Shown here piece after piece: positions 18,710-25,907 of a stretch of DNA of 64,000 nt. Both the position numbers and the translations under genes were made by a program. Below the pieces are notes generated by a model. That model was not told where the DNA came from. It ran no database searches and saw nothing but the letters and a program-made list of their open reading frames with translations. Source of the stretch: Cyclobacteriaceae bacterium (GTDB lineage Bacteria > Bacteroidota > Bacteroidia > Cytophagales > Cyclobacteriaceae); the NCBI GenBank assembly GCA_019694875.1, contig JAIBBC010000002.1:496001-560000 (forward strand), written 5' to 3'. Position 1 is the stretch's first letter. The number at the start of each line of letters is the position of its first letter.

Positions 18710-19114
18710 ATGAAAACGCTCGTGACTGAATCAAATCACCTCCTTGAAGCTAACCTCGATTGGCTGCACAGCCAAACCGTTGAATGGCTTCGCGAGGTTG
18801 ACTTCTGGAAAGATGAAGCTGTGTTTTTCTATAACCTGCTTCGGAGAAGCGATGTTAGAAGCACATTTCCTGCACGTGAACTTGCTGAACTCGAAAATGA
18901 ATTGATCCGTATTACCGGGCAGGACATAACCGCACTGAAAATTGCTTTGCGGCAGCATGAAGAACTTTTGAAAGCACTCATCATGCAAACTCCCGGTGAA
19001 CTGGAAAGTAAGTATCGGCAAAAGCATCGCGACATCATGTTTGACGTGACAGCACTTGAAAACCGGATTCGTAACTATAAAAAGCAGGTGTTCAATTACG
19101 TAAAAAACTTATGA
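18710..19114 (+). CDS. helical coiled-coil protein, function unknown
   Basis: 134 residues, almost entirely helical and charged, no Cys-rich or membrane segment. Three helices are suggested: NHLLEANLDWLHSQTVEWLREVDFWKDEAVFF, ARELAELENELIRI...LKIALRQHEELLKAL, and a C-terminal DVTALENRIRNYKKQVFNYVKNL. No family recognised. An FNR-type pair lies just upstream and the next gene overlaps its stop by 4 bp, so it is likely induced with the stress island. Confidence 0.7.
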   Translation: MKTLVTESNHLLEANLDWLHSQTVEWLREVDFWKDEAVFFYNLLRRSDVRSTFPARELAELENELIRITGQDITALKIALRQHEELLKALIMQTPGELESKYRQKHRDIMFDVTALENRIRNYKKQVFNYVKNL

Positions 19115-19308
19115 TTAAAAATCTCGACCATGCCGATTCGGTTGTAAAACTCACGCTGGCGTTATCCGTGTTGCTGTGCTACGGGTTCGGAATTATTGCC
19201 GGACCCTTTGCGCACGCGCTGGGTTTTCTCTCCGGTGTTGTGATTATCATCTTCGTGGTGAAAACCCTCCGGGCAAATGCCGGGAAGAACCATCAAAAAC
19301 CTTCCTGA
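19111..19308 (+). CDS. small two-helix membrane protein
   Basis: 65 residues with two membrane helices (VKLTLALSVLLCYGFGIIAG; ALGFLSGVVIIIFVVKTL) and a short basic tail. Overlaps the preceding gene by 4 bp (ATGA), so it is co-translated with it. Resembles DUF2892/YgaP-type small membrane domains in size only; function unknown. Confidence 0.65.
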   Translation: MIKNLDHADSVVKLTLALSVLLCYGFGIIAGPFAHALGFLSGVVIIIFVVKTLRANAGKNHQKPS

Positions 19309-19314
19309 GAAAAC

Positions 19315-19401
19315 TTATTCTCCCCAAACCTTAATGGCAATGGCCATCAGGATCAGAATGAGAATGATGACAAATAGCGCGTGATTTTTATATTTTTTCA
19401 T
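19315..19401 (-). CDS. 28-aa single-helix membrane peptide
   Basis: ATG at 19401: MKKYKNHALFVIILILILM followed by AIAIKVWGE and a stop. Basic N-terminus, one clean membrane helix, short tail: the look of a real small membrane protein. It sits convergent with the previous gene and 21 bp after the start codon side of YciE. No homologue can be named. Confidence 0.4.
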   Translation of the reverse strand: MKKYKNHALFVIILILILMAIAIKVWGE

Positions 19402-19422
19402 ACGGTGATTTTCAAGCCGTAA

Positions 19423-19926
19423 TTAAACATCAGCCGTTTTACGATATTTATTGAACCTGGAAATAAACAGGTGGGAAAGCGACTGACTTGCTTCTGTTTC
19501 CTGTTCCAGAATCTGCTGAACAAGATCAACCACGGTATCCAGTTCAAGTTCAGCGGCCAGCATGTATGCAATCCGGTAATTGGAAATCTTTACCGCCTGA
19601 ATATTTTGAATACAGCCGGTCAGGAGAACATCTTTTAAATACCGGTTCTCAACCAAGTCAACAATGTCGCGCGTATCCGCCACGAGTTGTGTGATGGCTT
19701 CCAGGTTTCCGGGAACGGGGTCCTGCATCAGATAATTAAAAATGCGTTCGAGTTTGAGAAGGTTATTCTCGCAGCCTTCAGCTTGCTCTTCGAGCTGCAG
19801 CGTGATGGAGGCGGAATTAAGCTTGCCCTCCAGCGAAATGAAATGATCGCGCATGGCGAGTTCAGCGTAATACAATTTGCTGAGCGAAAACGCCAGCGCA
19901 TCGGGTATGGATCGGATGGTTTTCAT
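19423..19926 (-). CDS. YciE/YciF (DUF892) ferritin-like protein
   Basis: 167 residues, all helical and the right length for DUF892. It opens IPDALAFSLSKLYYAELAMRDHF, the typical first helix in which Tyr/Glu sit near the metal site, followed by QAEGCENNLLKLERIF and ISNYRIAYMLAAELELDTVVDLVQQILEQETEASQSL. The family are ferritin-like four-helix di-iron proteins linked to stress responses. Its start overlaps the DUF4136 lipoprotein stop by 4 bp, so the order GreA-like, DUF4136, YciE forms one operon. Confidence 0.8.
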   Translation of the reverse strand: MKTIRSIPDALAFSLSKLYYAELAMRDHFISLEGKLNSASITLQLEEQAEGCENNLLKLERIFNYLMQDPVPGNLEAITQLVADTRDIVDLVENRYLKDVLLTGCIQNIQAVKISNYRIAYMLAAELELDTVVDLVQQILEQETEASQSLSHLFISRFNKYRKTADV

Positions 19927-20465
19927 AACTTATTTGTTTTTCGCTTCGGAAACGTGTCGAACATTTTTCTGACAGCTGCATTTACGAGCGCGTTAATTTC
20001 TTCTGGCGAGTCTACTCCATCGACATCCGAAACAGCCCAACCCCGCCAGATCAATTGGTTGATTCGGGTATCGGTAAGGTCGAGAATTAATGTGCCTTGT
20101 GTGTAGTGATATGTATTTTGTTTTGATTGCATCCAGTAAGGCCCGTACACATAGCCAAAGGGTTCTGTGGCAATAGCAGTTTTATCTTCCACTACAATGT
20201 GGTATTGAATAAGCAGGTCGGGCTTGTCGTTCGTAAGCTGATAGCCCCGTTTTGAAAGCTGCCGCATTACGGCTTCCTTGATTCGCCTTTCGTTGAGATC
20301 GGTATAATACTGCGGATTCCGGATAACGGAAGAATCCACCCGTGCCCAGTCGAATGAGGCGTAGCTCCACAGGTCGTAATCGGGATCGTAATCGGTTTGT
20401 ACCTTCAGCGAAGGGCTGCAGGCCGAAAGTGAAATGATGCATACCAAAAACAATACGACTTTCAT
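19923..20465 (-). CDS. DUF4136 lipoprotein
   Basis: 180 residues. Lipoprotein signal peptide MKVVLFLVCIISLSAC with Cys at residue 16. The DUF4136 pattern follows: VQTDYDPDYDLWSYASFDW, NERRIKEAVMRQLSKRGYQLTNDKPDLLIQYH, TLILDLTDTRINQLIWRGWA, NALVNAAVRKMFDTFP. Probably anchored in the outer membrane; function of the family is unknown. Middle gene of the three-gene operon, 3 bp after the GreA-like gene. Confidence 0.88.
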   Translation of the reverse strand: MKVVLFLVCIISLSACSPSLKVQTDYDPDYDLWSYASFDWARVDSSVIRNPQYYTDLNERRIKEAVMRQLSKRGYQLTNDKPDLLIQYHIVVEDKTAIATEPFGYVYGPYWMQSKQNTYHYTQGTLILDLTDTRINQLIWRGWAVSDVDGVDSPEEINALVNAAVRKMFDTFPKRKTNKL

Positions 20466-20468
20466 ACG

Positions 20469-20942
20469 CTAAAATATTTCCTGGATTTGATACGTGTATT
20501 TACCGAATTCAAAACGATCTCCGTTTCGTTTTCCTTTCATGGCTGAAAAGAGCTGACTTTGGGTTGAAAGTGCGATGAAAACTTCACCGGCAACGTTAAC
20601 CTCACCCGCACTTACTGAAATAAAGAACTTACCGTGGTCTGTCATGACAACAGCTCCCGGTTCAGGCGTTGAATGCAATACTTCGTATAATGTTTTTAAA
20701 TACTGTAGCACATTCATGTCTGAATTCGCGAACGACAGCGACTCGTTTAATGCATTGATTTCATCGGCTTGCTGCGAGTTTTGCGAGAGCTCGGTGTCGT
20801 CATACTCTTCCTCATTCCCCAAACCTTCACGCGACAGGATGTTCTTAATGCGGTTGTTGAAATCGTTTAGCTGATGCCGCTGTTTTTCAATGCAGGTATC
20901 TAAAATGCGGTTTCGGAGGATGCTGTAGTTTTTCGCTTTCAT
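20469..20942 (-). CDS. GreA/GreB-like protein
   Basis: 157 residues with a helical, coiled-coil-prone N-terminal part (about 1-75, IEKQRHQLNDFNNRIKNILSREG) that carries an acidic patch, and a C-terminal FKBP-like beta domain (PGAVVMTDHGKFFIS...ALSTQSQLFSAMKGKRNGDRFEF) matching the GreA/GreB/Rnk fold. True Gre factors reactivate backtracked RNA polymerase; members like this in Bacteroidota stress loci may bind polymerase without the same activity. Leads the GreA-like, DUF4136, YciE operon and has an FNR-type palindrome 58 bp upstream. Confidence 0.65.
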   Translation of the reverse strand: MKAKNYSILRNRILDTCIEKQRHQLNDFNNRIKNILSREGLGNEEEYDDTELSQNSQQADEINALNESLSFANSDMNVLQYLKTLYEVLHSTPEPGAVVMTDHGKFFISVSAGEVNVAGEVFIALSTQSQLFSAMKGKRNGDRFEFGKYTYQIQEIF

Positions 20943-20999
20943 ATGCCGAATTTGATCACGTTAACTCCTGATAACCAGAACAATGCTCAATCAAGCGGG

Positions 21000-21011
21000 T
21001 GATTTTTATCA
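21000..21011 (-). promoter_or_regulatory. FNR/CRP-type palindrome
   Basis: TGATTTTTATCA, a perfect TGAT-N4-ATCA, 58 bp upstream of the GreA-like ATG. It overlaps the stop of the USP gene on the same strand. At the position 22 bp further upstream only a poor half-site (TAAT) is seen. Confidence 0.5.
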
Positions 21012-21827
21012 CCCCGGACCATAATTTTCAATCGGAAAAATGTACAACGGAAATTTGCTTACTGCCGTGAGATGTTTGATCGCACTGCGGTGAAATAATC
21101 GTGTGAGCCAGCCATCGTGTGTAATGCACAACGCCAGCAGGTCGGGATGATTATGCTGAATATAATGATCGATTGCTTCCGGAACCTTTCTGGCATGAGT
21201 CGTATGAAAATGCAGGTGACGATTCTCGTCAGCATTGAATTTGTGCTGCAGTTGCCGGAGTTCTGCTTCCGCTTCATCACTGACCGACTCTTCCATTACC
21301 TGCAAAACAGTTAACTCACTCTGGTACTTGCGCACGAGCCAGAGCAATGGTTCAACCGGCAAAATCAATTTTCGCCAGTAATCGAACGCGAAGGTTATCT
21401 TCTGAAAGCCCTGGTAAGCGCTGCCCTCGGGGATCAGCAAAACAGGCAGCGTGCTTGCCCGGATAATCGGATAGGCGTGACCGCCTGATATAAGTGCAAG
21501 CAGATCGTCTGGCCCACTGGTACCGATTACAACCAAATCGTAGTCTGGTTCACATTCTTTTATGGCATGGCCCAGCTGTTGATAAGAAATCCGCATATCG
21601 GAATCGCACGAGATCTTAAAGGTGCGGCTTACCTGCAAACTTTGCAGCTCCAGTTCATCGCGGATCAGCGTGAGCGAAGGTTTAAAATTTACATCTAGGA
21701 TATCGAAAATCGACCCGATATGCAGCAGCGTTAATGTGCTGCCGGTTGTTTGTGCCAGCTTGGCGGCAAACGCGATAGCATTATCTGCAGCGGGCGAGAA
21801 ATCGGTCGGACAAAGAATTCGCTTCAT
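21009..21827 (-). CDS. universal stress protein, two UspA domains, degenerate ATP sites
   Basis: 272 residues with two UspA-like halves. The first opens RILCPTDFSPAADNAIAFAAKLA and is typical, but its nucleotide loop reads GTSGPDDLLALISGG and lacks the usual G-x2-G-x9-G(S/T) spacing. The second half has ALCITHDGWLTRLFHRSAIKHL with no glycine loop. It may therefore be a non-ATP-binding USP. Divergent from the YtxH gene; a shared FNR-type pair lies between them, 46-79 bp from this ATG. Confidence 0.85.
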   Translation of the reverse strand: MKRILCPTDFSPAADNAIAFAAKLAQTTGSTLTLLHIGSIFDILDVNFKPSLTLIRDELELQSLQVSRTFKISCDSDMRISYQQLGHAIKECEPDYDLVVIGTSGPDDLLALISGGHAYPIIRASTLPVLLIPEGSAYQGFQKITFAFDYWRKLILPVEPLLWLVRKYQSELTVLQVMEESVSDEAEAELRQLQHKFNADENRHLHFHTTHARKVPEAIDHYIQHNHPDLLALCITHDGWLTRLFHRSAIKHLTAVSKFPLYIFPIENYGPG

Positions 21828-21872
21828 GACAACAGGTTTATCAAATATGTTTCGATTGCATCGTAAACGACT

Positions 21873-21906
21873 TGATGATTATCAGACATCCGGCTGATTG
21901 TTATCA
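21873..21906. promoter_or_regulatory. tandem FNR/CRP-type palindromes in a divergent promoter
   Basis: TGATGATTATCA at 21873-21884 and TGATTGTTATCA at 21895-21906, both perfect, start-to-start 22 bp. They lie 46 bp from the USP ATG on one side and 54 bp from the YtxH ATG on the other, so one pair could control both genes. Confidence 0.7.
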
Positions 21907-21959
21907 TGCGGGTTAACCACGTAATGAAATAGTTTCGGAGCAGTTAAAATCCCGTGGTT

Positions 21960-22220
21960 ATGAAAACAAGCAGAGCACTTTTGGGCGTGGTGGCCGGATT
22001 GGCCGCAGGCGCAGCGTTAGGAATTTTGTTTGCACCCGATAAAGGTGAGAGAACGCAGCGTAAGATCAGACGTAAAGCAGAAGACCTGATGGATGAAATG
22101 GAAGATGGCCTGGAAGAACGTTTTGGACGCATGCGGAGTAAAGTGATGGGTAAGGCAAAGCCGTGCGACTGCGAAACATGTGAATGTGAGCGCAAGGCTG
22201 AGGCAACAGCGAAAGCTTAA
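21960..22220 (+). CDS. YtxH domain protein
   Basis: 86 residues from the ATG at 21960; a GTG two codons earlier is possible. One N-terminal helix rich in small residues (ALLGVVAGLAAGAALGILFAP) followed by DKGERTQRKIRRKAEDL, the YtxH signature, then a charged helix and a C-terminal Cys cluster CDCETCEC that might bind metal. YtxH proteins are small stress-linked membrane proteins of unknown mechanism. First gene of a run with a 172-aa protein and a DUF202 protein. Confidence 0.82.
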   Translation: MKTSRALLGVVAGLAAGAALGILFAPDKGERTQRKIRRKAEDLMDEMEDGLEERFGRMRSKVMGKAKPCDCETCECERKAEATAKA

Positions 22221-22222
22221 TC

Positions 22223-22741
22223 ATGAATTCATCGGCTGGCATCGTTCTGTGGATTGACGGCTATAACGACATCTTTTCCGATTTCGATCCGCGACCGTAT
22301 GCTGCGCGCACTGTATCCGATGACTTTATTGCACAGGTGAAGAAAGCTTCGCACGAATTTCCGCACCGGCCCGGCACGTTCAAGTTACTGGTTCCTGAAA
22401 AGGCAAGATCGGCAGAAGACGAATCCGTAATCCGTGAACGCTTGCGGTCGTTCTTCGATCAAACGTTTAGTCGCCTTTCAGCTTCTATTGCCGTTACCCG
22501 AAAGAAGGGGATAATACTGGCATCCGCAGGATTCATCGTGTTACTGGGGGCGAGTTATCTGAAAGATATGCAGTCGGCAAAGTTTGCAATCACATTTCTT
22601 GTCACACTTTTTGAACCGGCCGGCTGGTTTTTGTTATGGGCGGGATTTGATCATTTCGCGGCCACTTCGAAAGAAAAGCGGTCAGAATTATCATTTTACA
22701 AACGTATGGAGGGGGTTGGCATTGAGTTTGGGTCGTACTAA
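22223..22741 (+). CDS. two-helix membrane protein, function unknown
   Basis: 172 residues. A soluble N-terminal part of ~95 residues (GIVLWIDGYNDIFSDFDPRPYAARTVSDDF...) precedes two membrane helices (IILASAGFIVLLGASYL; AITFLVTLFEPAGWFLLWAGF) and a charged tail with YKRMEGVGIEF. The cytosolic N-terminal motif DIFSDFDPR with RTVSDDF appears family-specific, but I cannot name it. Starts 2 bp after the YtxH stop and precedes DUF202 by 21 bp. Confidence 0.65.
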   Translation: MNSSAGIVLWIDGYNDIFSDFDPRPYAARTVSDDFIAQVKKASHEFPHRPGTFKLLVPEKARSAEDESVIRERLRSFFDQTFSRLSASIAVTRKKGIILASAGFIVLLGASYLKDMQSAKFAITFLVTLFEPAGWFLLWAGFDHFAATSKEKRSELSFYKRMEGVGIEFGSY

Positions 22742-22762
22742 CCGAAAAATAAAACACATCGT

Positions 22763-23083
22763 ATGAATATTGACCTGATTTTGCGCGAACACCTTGCTAT
22801 TGAACGCACCCGGCTTGCCAACGAAACAACATTACTCGCCTATATCCGCACCGGGCTTTATTTCCTGGTGGCGGGATCAACGCTCGGGCAGATTGTGGAA
22901 ACTACATTCTGGTCGATTGCCGGAACGCCATTGATCGTTGTCGGGATACTTATTATGGTGGCGGGTGTTATTCGTTTTTTGCGCATTAAAAAATCCATTG
23001 CCATGAGCCGGAAAAATATCGGCCACTCGAGTTCAGAGTTTATCCGCACCGTGCGTGGCAACAACGACCTTACCCCGGATTAA
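22763..23083 (+). CDS. DUF202 (YidH-like) membrane protein
   Basis: 106 residues. DUF202 signature at the N-terminus: LREHLAIERTRLANETTLLAYIRTGLYFLVAG, then a second helix SIAGTPLIVVGILIMVAGVIRFLRIKKSI. Inner-membrane proteins of this family have no proven function. Last gene of the YtxH run; an intrinsic terminator follows 53 bp downstream. Confidence 0.88.
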   Translation: MNIDLILREHLAIERTRLANETTLLAYIRTGLYFLVAGSTLGQIVETTFWSIAGTPLIVVGILIMVAGVIRFLRIKKSIAMSRKNIGHSSSEFIRTVRGNNDLTPD

Positions 23084-23136
23084 CGCACAACAGGTTAGTT
23101 AGAATATGCAGCATCGGGGTACGCAGCTGCATGTTG

Positions 23137-23163
23137 AAGGCGGAGGCAACTCCGCCTTTTTTA
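23137..23163 (+). terminator. intrinsic terminator after the YtxH-DUF202 operon
   Basis: AAGGCGGAG at 23137-23145 pairs perfectly with CTCCGCCTT at 23150-23158 around a GCAA loop, followed by a run of T. Classic rho-independent terminator. Confidence 0.9.
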
Positions 23164-23167
23164 TGGC

Positions 23168-23201
23168 TGATAAAAATCACCGTCCGATATGATGAAATGC
23201 T
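23168..23201 (+). promoter_or_regulatory. FNR/CRP-type pair, 22 bp apart
   Basis: TGATAAAAATCA at 23168-23179 (perfect) and TGATGAAATGCT at 23190-23201 (left half only). Start spacing is 22 bp; the second ends 72 bp before the USP ATG at 23274. Confidence 0.55.
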
Positions 23202-23273
23202 GAGAAGGCGTGACGACCATGCGCGTAAGTTTGACTCAACATTTTTGCCCATCGAACAAAAAAATAATTCTCT

Positions 23274-24125
23274 ATGAAAACAATTCTTGTTCCGACCGAT
23301 TTTTCCAAACATGCGCAGTGGGCTCTTCAAATGGCAGTTAAGATTGCCAAAAAAGCGAAGAGCAAAATTTTGTTGTTGCATATCGTTGAACATCCGATCA
23401 CCGATTCATTCAATGTGGAAGGCCAGATCGCGGTCGACCAGGGGTGGGAAGATAAACTGTTTACGCTGAAGCTGATTGAGCAGGGGAGGGCAAAGCTTAC
23501 CGAAGCAGCCGATGCATTGACAAGCGAGGGTATTGATGTGCGCGTGGCATTGCGGATGGGAAATCCTTTTCATGGCATTCGTACCGAAATAACCGAACAG
23601 GAAGCTGAGCTCGTGGTGATGGGCGCGTCCGGTCATTCAACGTTCGATGAGCTGGCACGCGGCTCCAACTCCGATAAAGTTGTTCGGTATTCGAAATGCC
23701 CCGTGCTTACCGTTCACGAGGAGCCCGGTGACCAGCCGTTCAAAGACATCGTGTATGCAACTTCACTCACCGATCGTGAAAAAGATTTCGGCCATGTGGT
23801 GAAGCGTTTTCAGGATATATTCTCTTCTAACGTGCATTTAGTGCGCATTAATACACCCATGAACTTTCAGCCCGATCATTTGGTAAAACCAAGTATGATT
23901 CAGTTTGCTAAAAAGCTGATGCTCCAGAATTATACACTGAACATGGTAAGCGATTGGGATGAAGAAAATGGCATCATACATTTCGCAGCCACCATCGGGG
24001 CTAACCTGATCTGCATGGCCACGCACGGCTACCGCGGACTGTCGCATTTGTTTATTGGCAGCATTGCGGAAGATGTGGTGAAGCACACCACCAAGCCAGT
24101 GCTTACGTACGTGATGCGCAGCTAA
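23274..24125 (+). CDS. universal stress protein, two UspA domains
   Basis: 283 residues, two UspA domains. Opens MKTILVPTDFSKHAQWALQMAVKIA. ATP loops are intact: GASGHSTFDELARGSNSDKVV in the first half and ATHGYRGLSHLFIGSIAEDVV in the second. The overall plan and second-half sequence (VHLVRINTPMNF, FAKKLMLQNYTLN) closely resemble the 12 kb USP (LHILWVNTPLNF, FVKRFQFKNYTIN), so the two are paralogues. Single-gene unit with its own FNR-type pair and the upstream terminator isolating it from the DUF202 gene. Confidence 0.9.
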   Translation: MKTILVPTDFSKHAQWALQMAVKIAKKAKSKILLLHIVEHPITDSFNVEGQIAVDQGWEDKLFTLKLIEQGRAKLTEAADALTSEGIDVRVALRMGNPFHGIRTEITEQEAELVVMGASGHSTFDELARGSNSDKVVRYSKCPVLTVHEEPGDQPFKDIVYATSLTDREKDFGHVVKRFQDIFSSNVHLVRINTPMNFQPDHLVKPSMIQFAKKLMLQNYTLNMVSDWDEENGIIHFAATIGANLICMATHGYRGLSHLFIGSIAEDVVKHTTKPVLTYVMRS

Positions 24126-24207
24126 GGAGCTAACGTCACGCTGGGCCGCCTTGTCGGGAGAAGAGTCTTCCGTAAGATACATACCAGTCCGAACTGGGTC
24201 GGGGCTG

Positions 24208-24672
24208 TCAGTCTGAGCCTGTCGAAGACCGATCAAACACCCAGTAATTATGATAATTCTTTTTGGCACTGGTGAACGTTTCATCTGCGATGAATTCGTC
24301 CTGGCTGGCTCCGAAAGAATAGTTCACCACGTTTGAAAAGCCTTTGTTCCATAACGATGCCCGAAGGTTTTCAGCAATCCATTCAACCTTGCCATTGAAA
24401 AAGAGTTTCACCTTTCGCTGCTGGCCGTCAGCCGTCATCTTGATCTTCAGTCTTCGCTTTTTATTACCCCTGTAGTGATACCGCGTGAGCGTTAACTTGT
24501 CGCCATGCTGCTCAATGACGAATACGGTTTTTGTGATTCGTGCTGAATGAGGTGAAGTGAGCTTGCTTTTTTCGAGGTTGAGTACCCAGGTGCCGGAGTA
24601 ATCGGGTTTTTGTGTGAACGCTGAAGTGGCTGTGAATAAAAACAGTGTAATCAGAAAACAGATTTTGGCCAT
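24208..24672 (-). CDS. small exported protein, function unknown
   Basis: 154 residues from the ATG at 24672, chosen because it starts a signal peptide (MAKICFLITLFLFTATSAFTQ); an upstream ATG would add a 32-residue basic leader. The mature part reads PDYSGTWVLNLEKSKL, a motif common in Bacteroidota lipocalin-like exported domains, then beta-rich sequence with LTLTRYHYRGNKKRRLKIKM. The last seven residues and the stop are encoded by the repeat at 24211-24229, so the native C-terminus may have been altered. Confidence 0.65.
   Translation of the reverse strand: MAKICFLITLFLFTATSAFTQKPDYSGTWVLNLEKSKLTSPHSARITKTVFVIEQHGDKLTLTRYHYRGNKKRRLKIKMTADGQQRKVKLFFNGKVEWIAENLRASLWNKGFSNVVNYSFGASQDEFIADETFTSAKKNYHNYWVFDRSSTGSD
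24211..24229. repeat. dispersed-type repeat GTCTGAGCCTGTCGAAGAC
   Basis: The plus strand reads GTCTGAGCCTGTCGAAGAC; its complement begins GTCTTCGACAGGCTCAG. From memory, near-identical cores (CTTCGACAGGCTCAG) occur as dispersed repeats in many bacterial genomes. A second small hairpin, CCAGT-CCGA-ACTGG at 24184-24197, lies beside it. Only one copy was noticed in this window. Confidence 0.4.
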
Positions 24673-24798
24673 GGGATAAAGGTTTGAGGTTACGGGTTTT
24701 TCTGATGATGATTGACACAGACGTTTTTTCCTAATCAATCGAAAAAAATTTCTTAAAGCAAGTGTCATCGCGCTTTTTAGCCATAACTAGAATTCAGT

Positions 24799-25764
24799 TC
24801 ATTTCTTTTCGCTTCGATTTTTTATTACTTGTAAGATGTTGTTTTGGATATCCTGCATAATCCACCGTCCCCAGATACTTGCGTAAAAGTTAAACGTTGT
24901 GTTTAGTTTAAATTCACTGTACAGGTGAAGGCGATATTTTTCGGGTGAAAGTTTTTCAAGCTCATAAGTGCCCTCCAAAACATCAAAAAACTCGCCTCCT
25001 ATCAGGATATGCTCGTCAAATGTTGTGGATGGTATTTCGTACGTATTGGCACGAATTGAAAATTTCATCAATTTCTGATGTTCGTATTGAAGAACTGATT
25101 CATTAAAAATGAGGCCGCCATCAAAAATGGCTTCCCGTTTAGCTCCAACGCCTTCAAAATCAAGTTCGGCTTTTATCGGTCTTGGAATGTTTAAAAAGTT
25201 TGTGAGCGTACCGCGGTCTTCTGTTTCTGTTATCGCTTTCACGCGTATAACGTGACTCCAGATTTTATCCTTTGGTGCTTCAATGTCGATGGCTGTATAA
25301 GCCGTATAAAATCCGGGAATTGCTCCAATCATGTTTTCCAATGGACAGATTAGAAAAGGCAGTAAAACCGCCAGTGAAACGTGTAGGTTATTGCTTCGTT
25401 TTGATTTATGGGTTTTGAAATACCCAGCTGTCAAACCGCCTAAGCTTGAAAAAATTAAAAAAACGGGCAATATCATAAGCCAGCATGCCCATCCCTCCAT
25501 ATTCAGTAACATCGTCACAATAAATAAAAATAAAACCGGAACCCATGGAAAGAAAATCCGATATGACAGACTTCGAACATCCTCCGGTTTGGACAGGTAT
25601 ACGGATATGGCGCCAACCGCGTAGGGCAAAAAAAAGAAGAATGAGATGGTCATCAGGCTCCAAAGCGAATCCAGACCGTCAATGTTAAATATAAAGCGAA
25701 TGATTAGTCCTACCAGAACGGCTGGAGCAATGATCAGCAAAAACTTCTTGATTTTGACTTCCAT
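24799..25764 (-). CDS. membrane protein with SRPBCC-like C-terminal domain
   Basis: 321 residues. The first ~150 residues hold about five membrane helices (FLLIIAPAVLVGLIIRFIF; LMTISFFFFLPYAVGAIS; VPVLFLFIVTMLL; CWLMILPVFLIFSSLGG; VSLAVLLPFLICPLE). The remaining ~160 read like a START/polyketide-cyclase (SRPBCC) domain, with IDIEAPKDKIWSHVIRV at its start and GTYELEKLSPEKYRLHLYSEF later. Such fusions are seen in Bacteroidota, function unknown. It stands alone, divergent from the CHAT gene. Confidence 0.65.
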   Translation of the reverse strand: MEVKIKKFLLIIAPAVLVGLIIRFIFNIDGLDSLWSLMTISFFFFLPYAVGAISVYLSKPEDVRSLSYRIFFPWVPVLFLFIVTMLLNMEGWACWLMILPVFLIFSSLGGLTAGYFKTHKSKRSNNLHVSLAVLLPFLICPLENMIGAIPGFYTAYTAIDIEAPKDKIWSHVIRVKAITETEDRGTLTNFLNIPRPIKAELDFEGVGAKREAIFDGGLIFNESVLQYEHQKLMKFSIRANTYEIPSTTFDEHILIGGEFFDVLEGTYELEKLSPEKYRLHLYSEFKLNTTFNFYASIWGRWIMQDIQNNILQVIKNRSEKK

Positions 25765-25907
25765 GAGGTGACAGGGTAGCTCAGTTTATAAAGGTAATGA
25801 ATCTCATTGTTGAAAATCCTCCGTGCCACCACGGACACCAAAATCCGTGATGCCGGGAATGGGAGTGATCCGAAAAAAACAGCAACTTTCTGATAAATCG
25901 TCAACCT

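Noticed and set aside
19303-19423. Intrinsic terminator between 19308 and 19423
   Set aside because: No GC-rich stem with T-run was found; the region is filled by the 28-aa membrane peptide.
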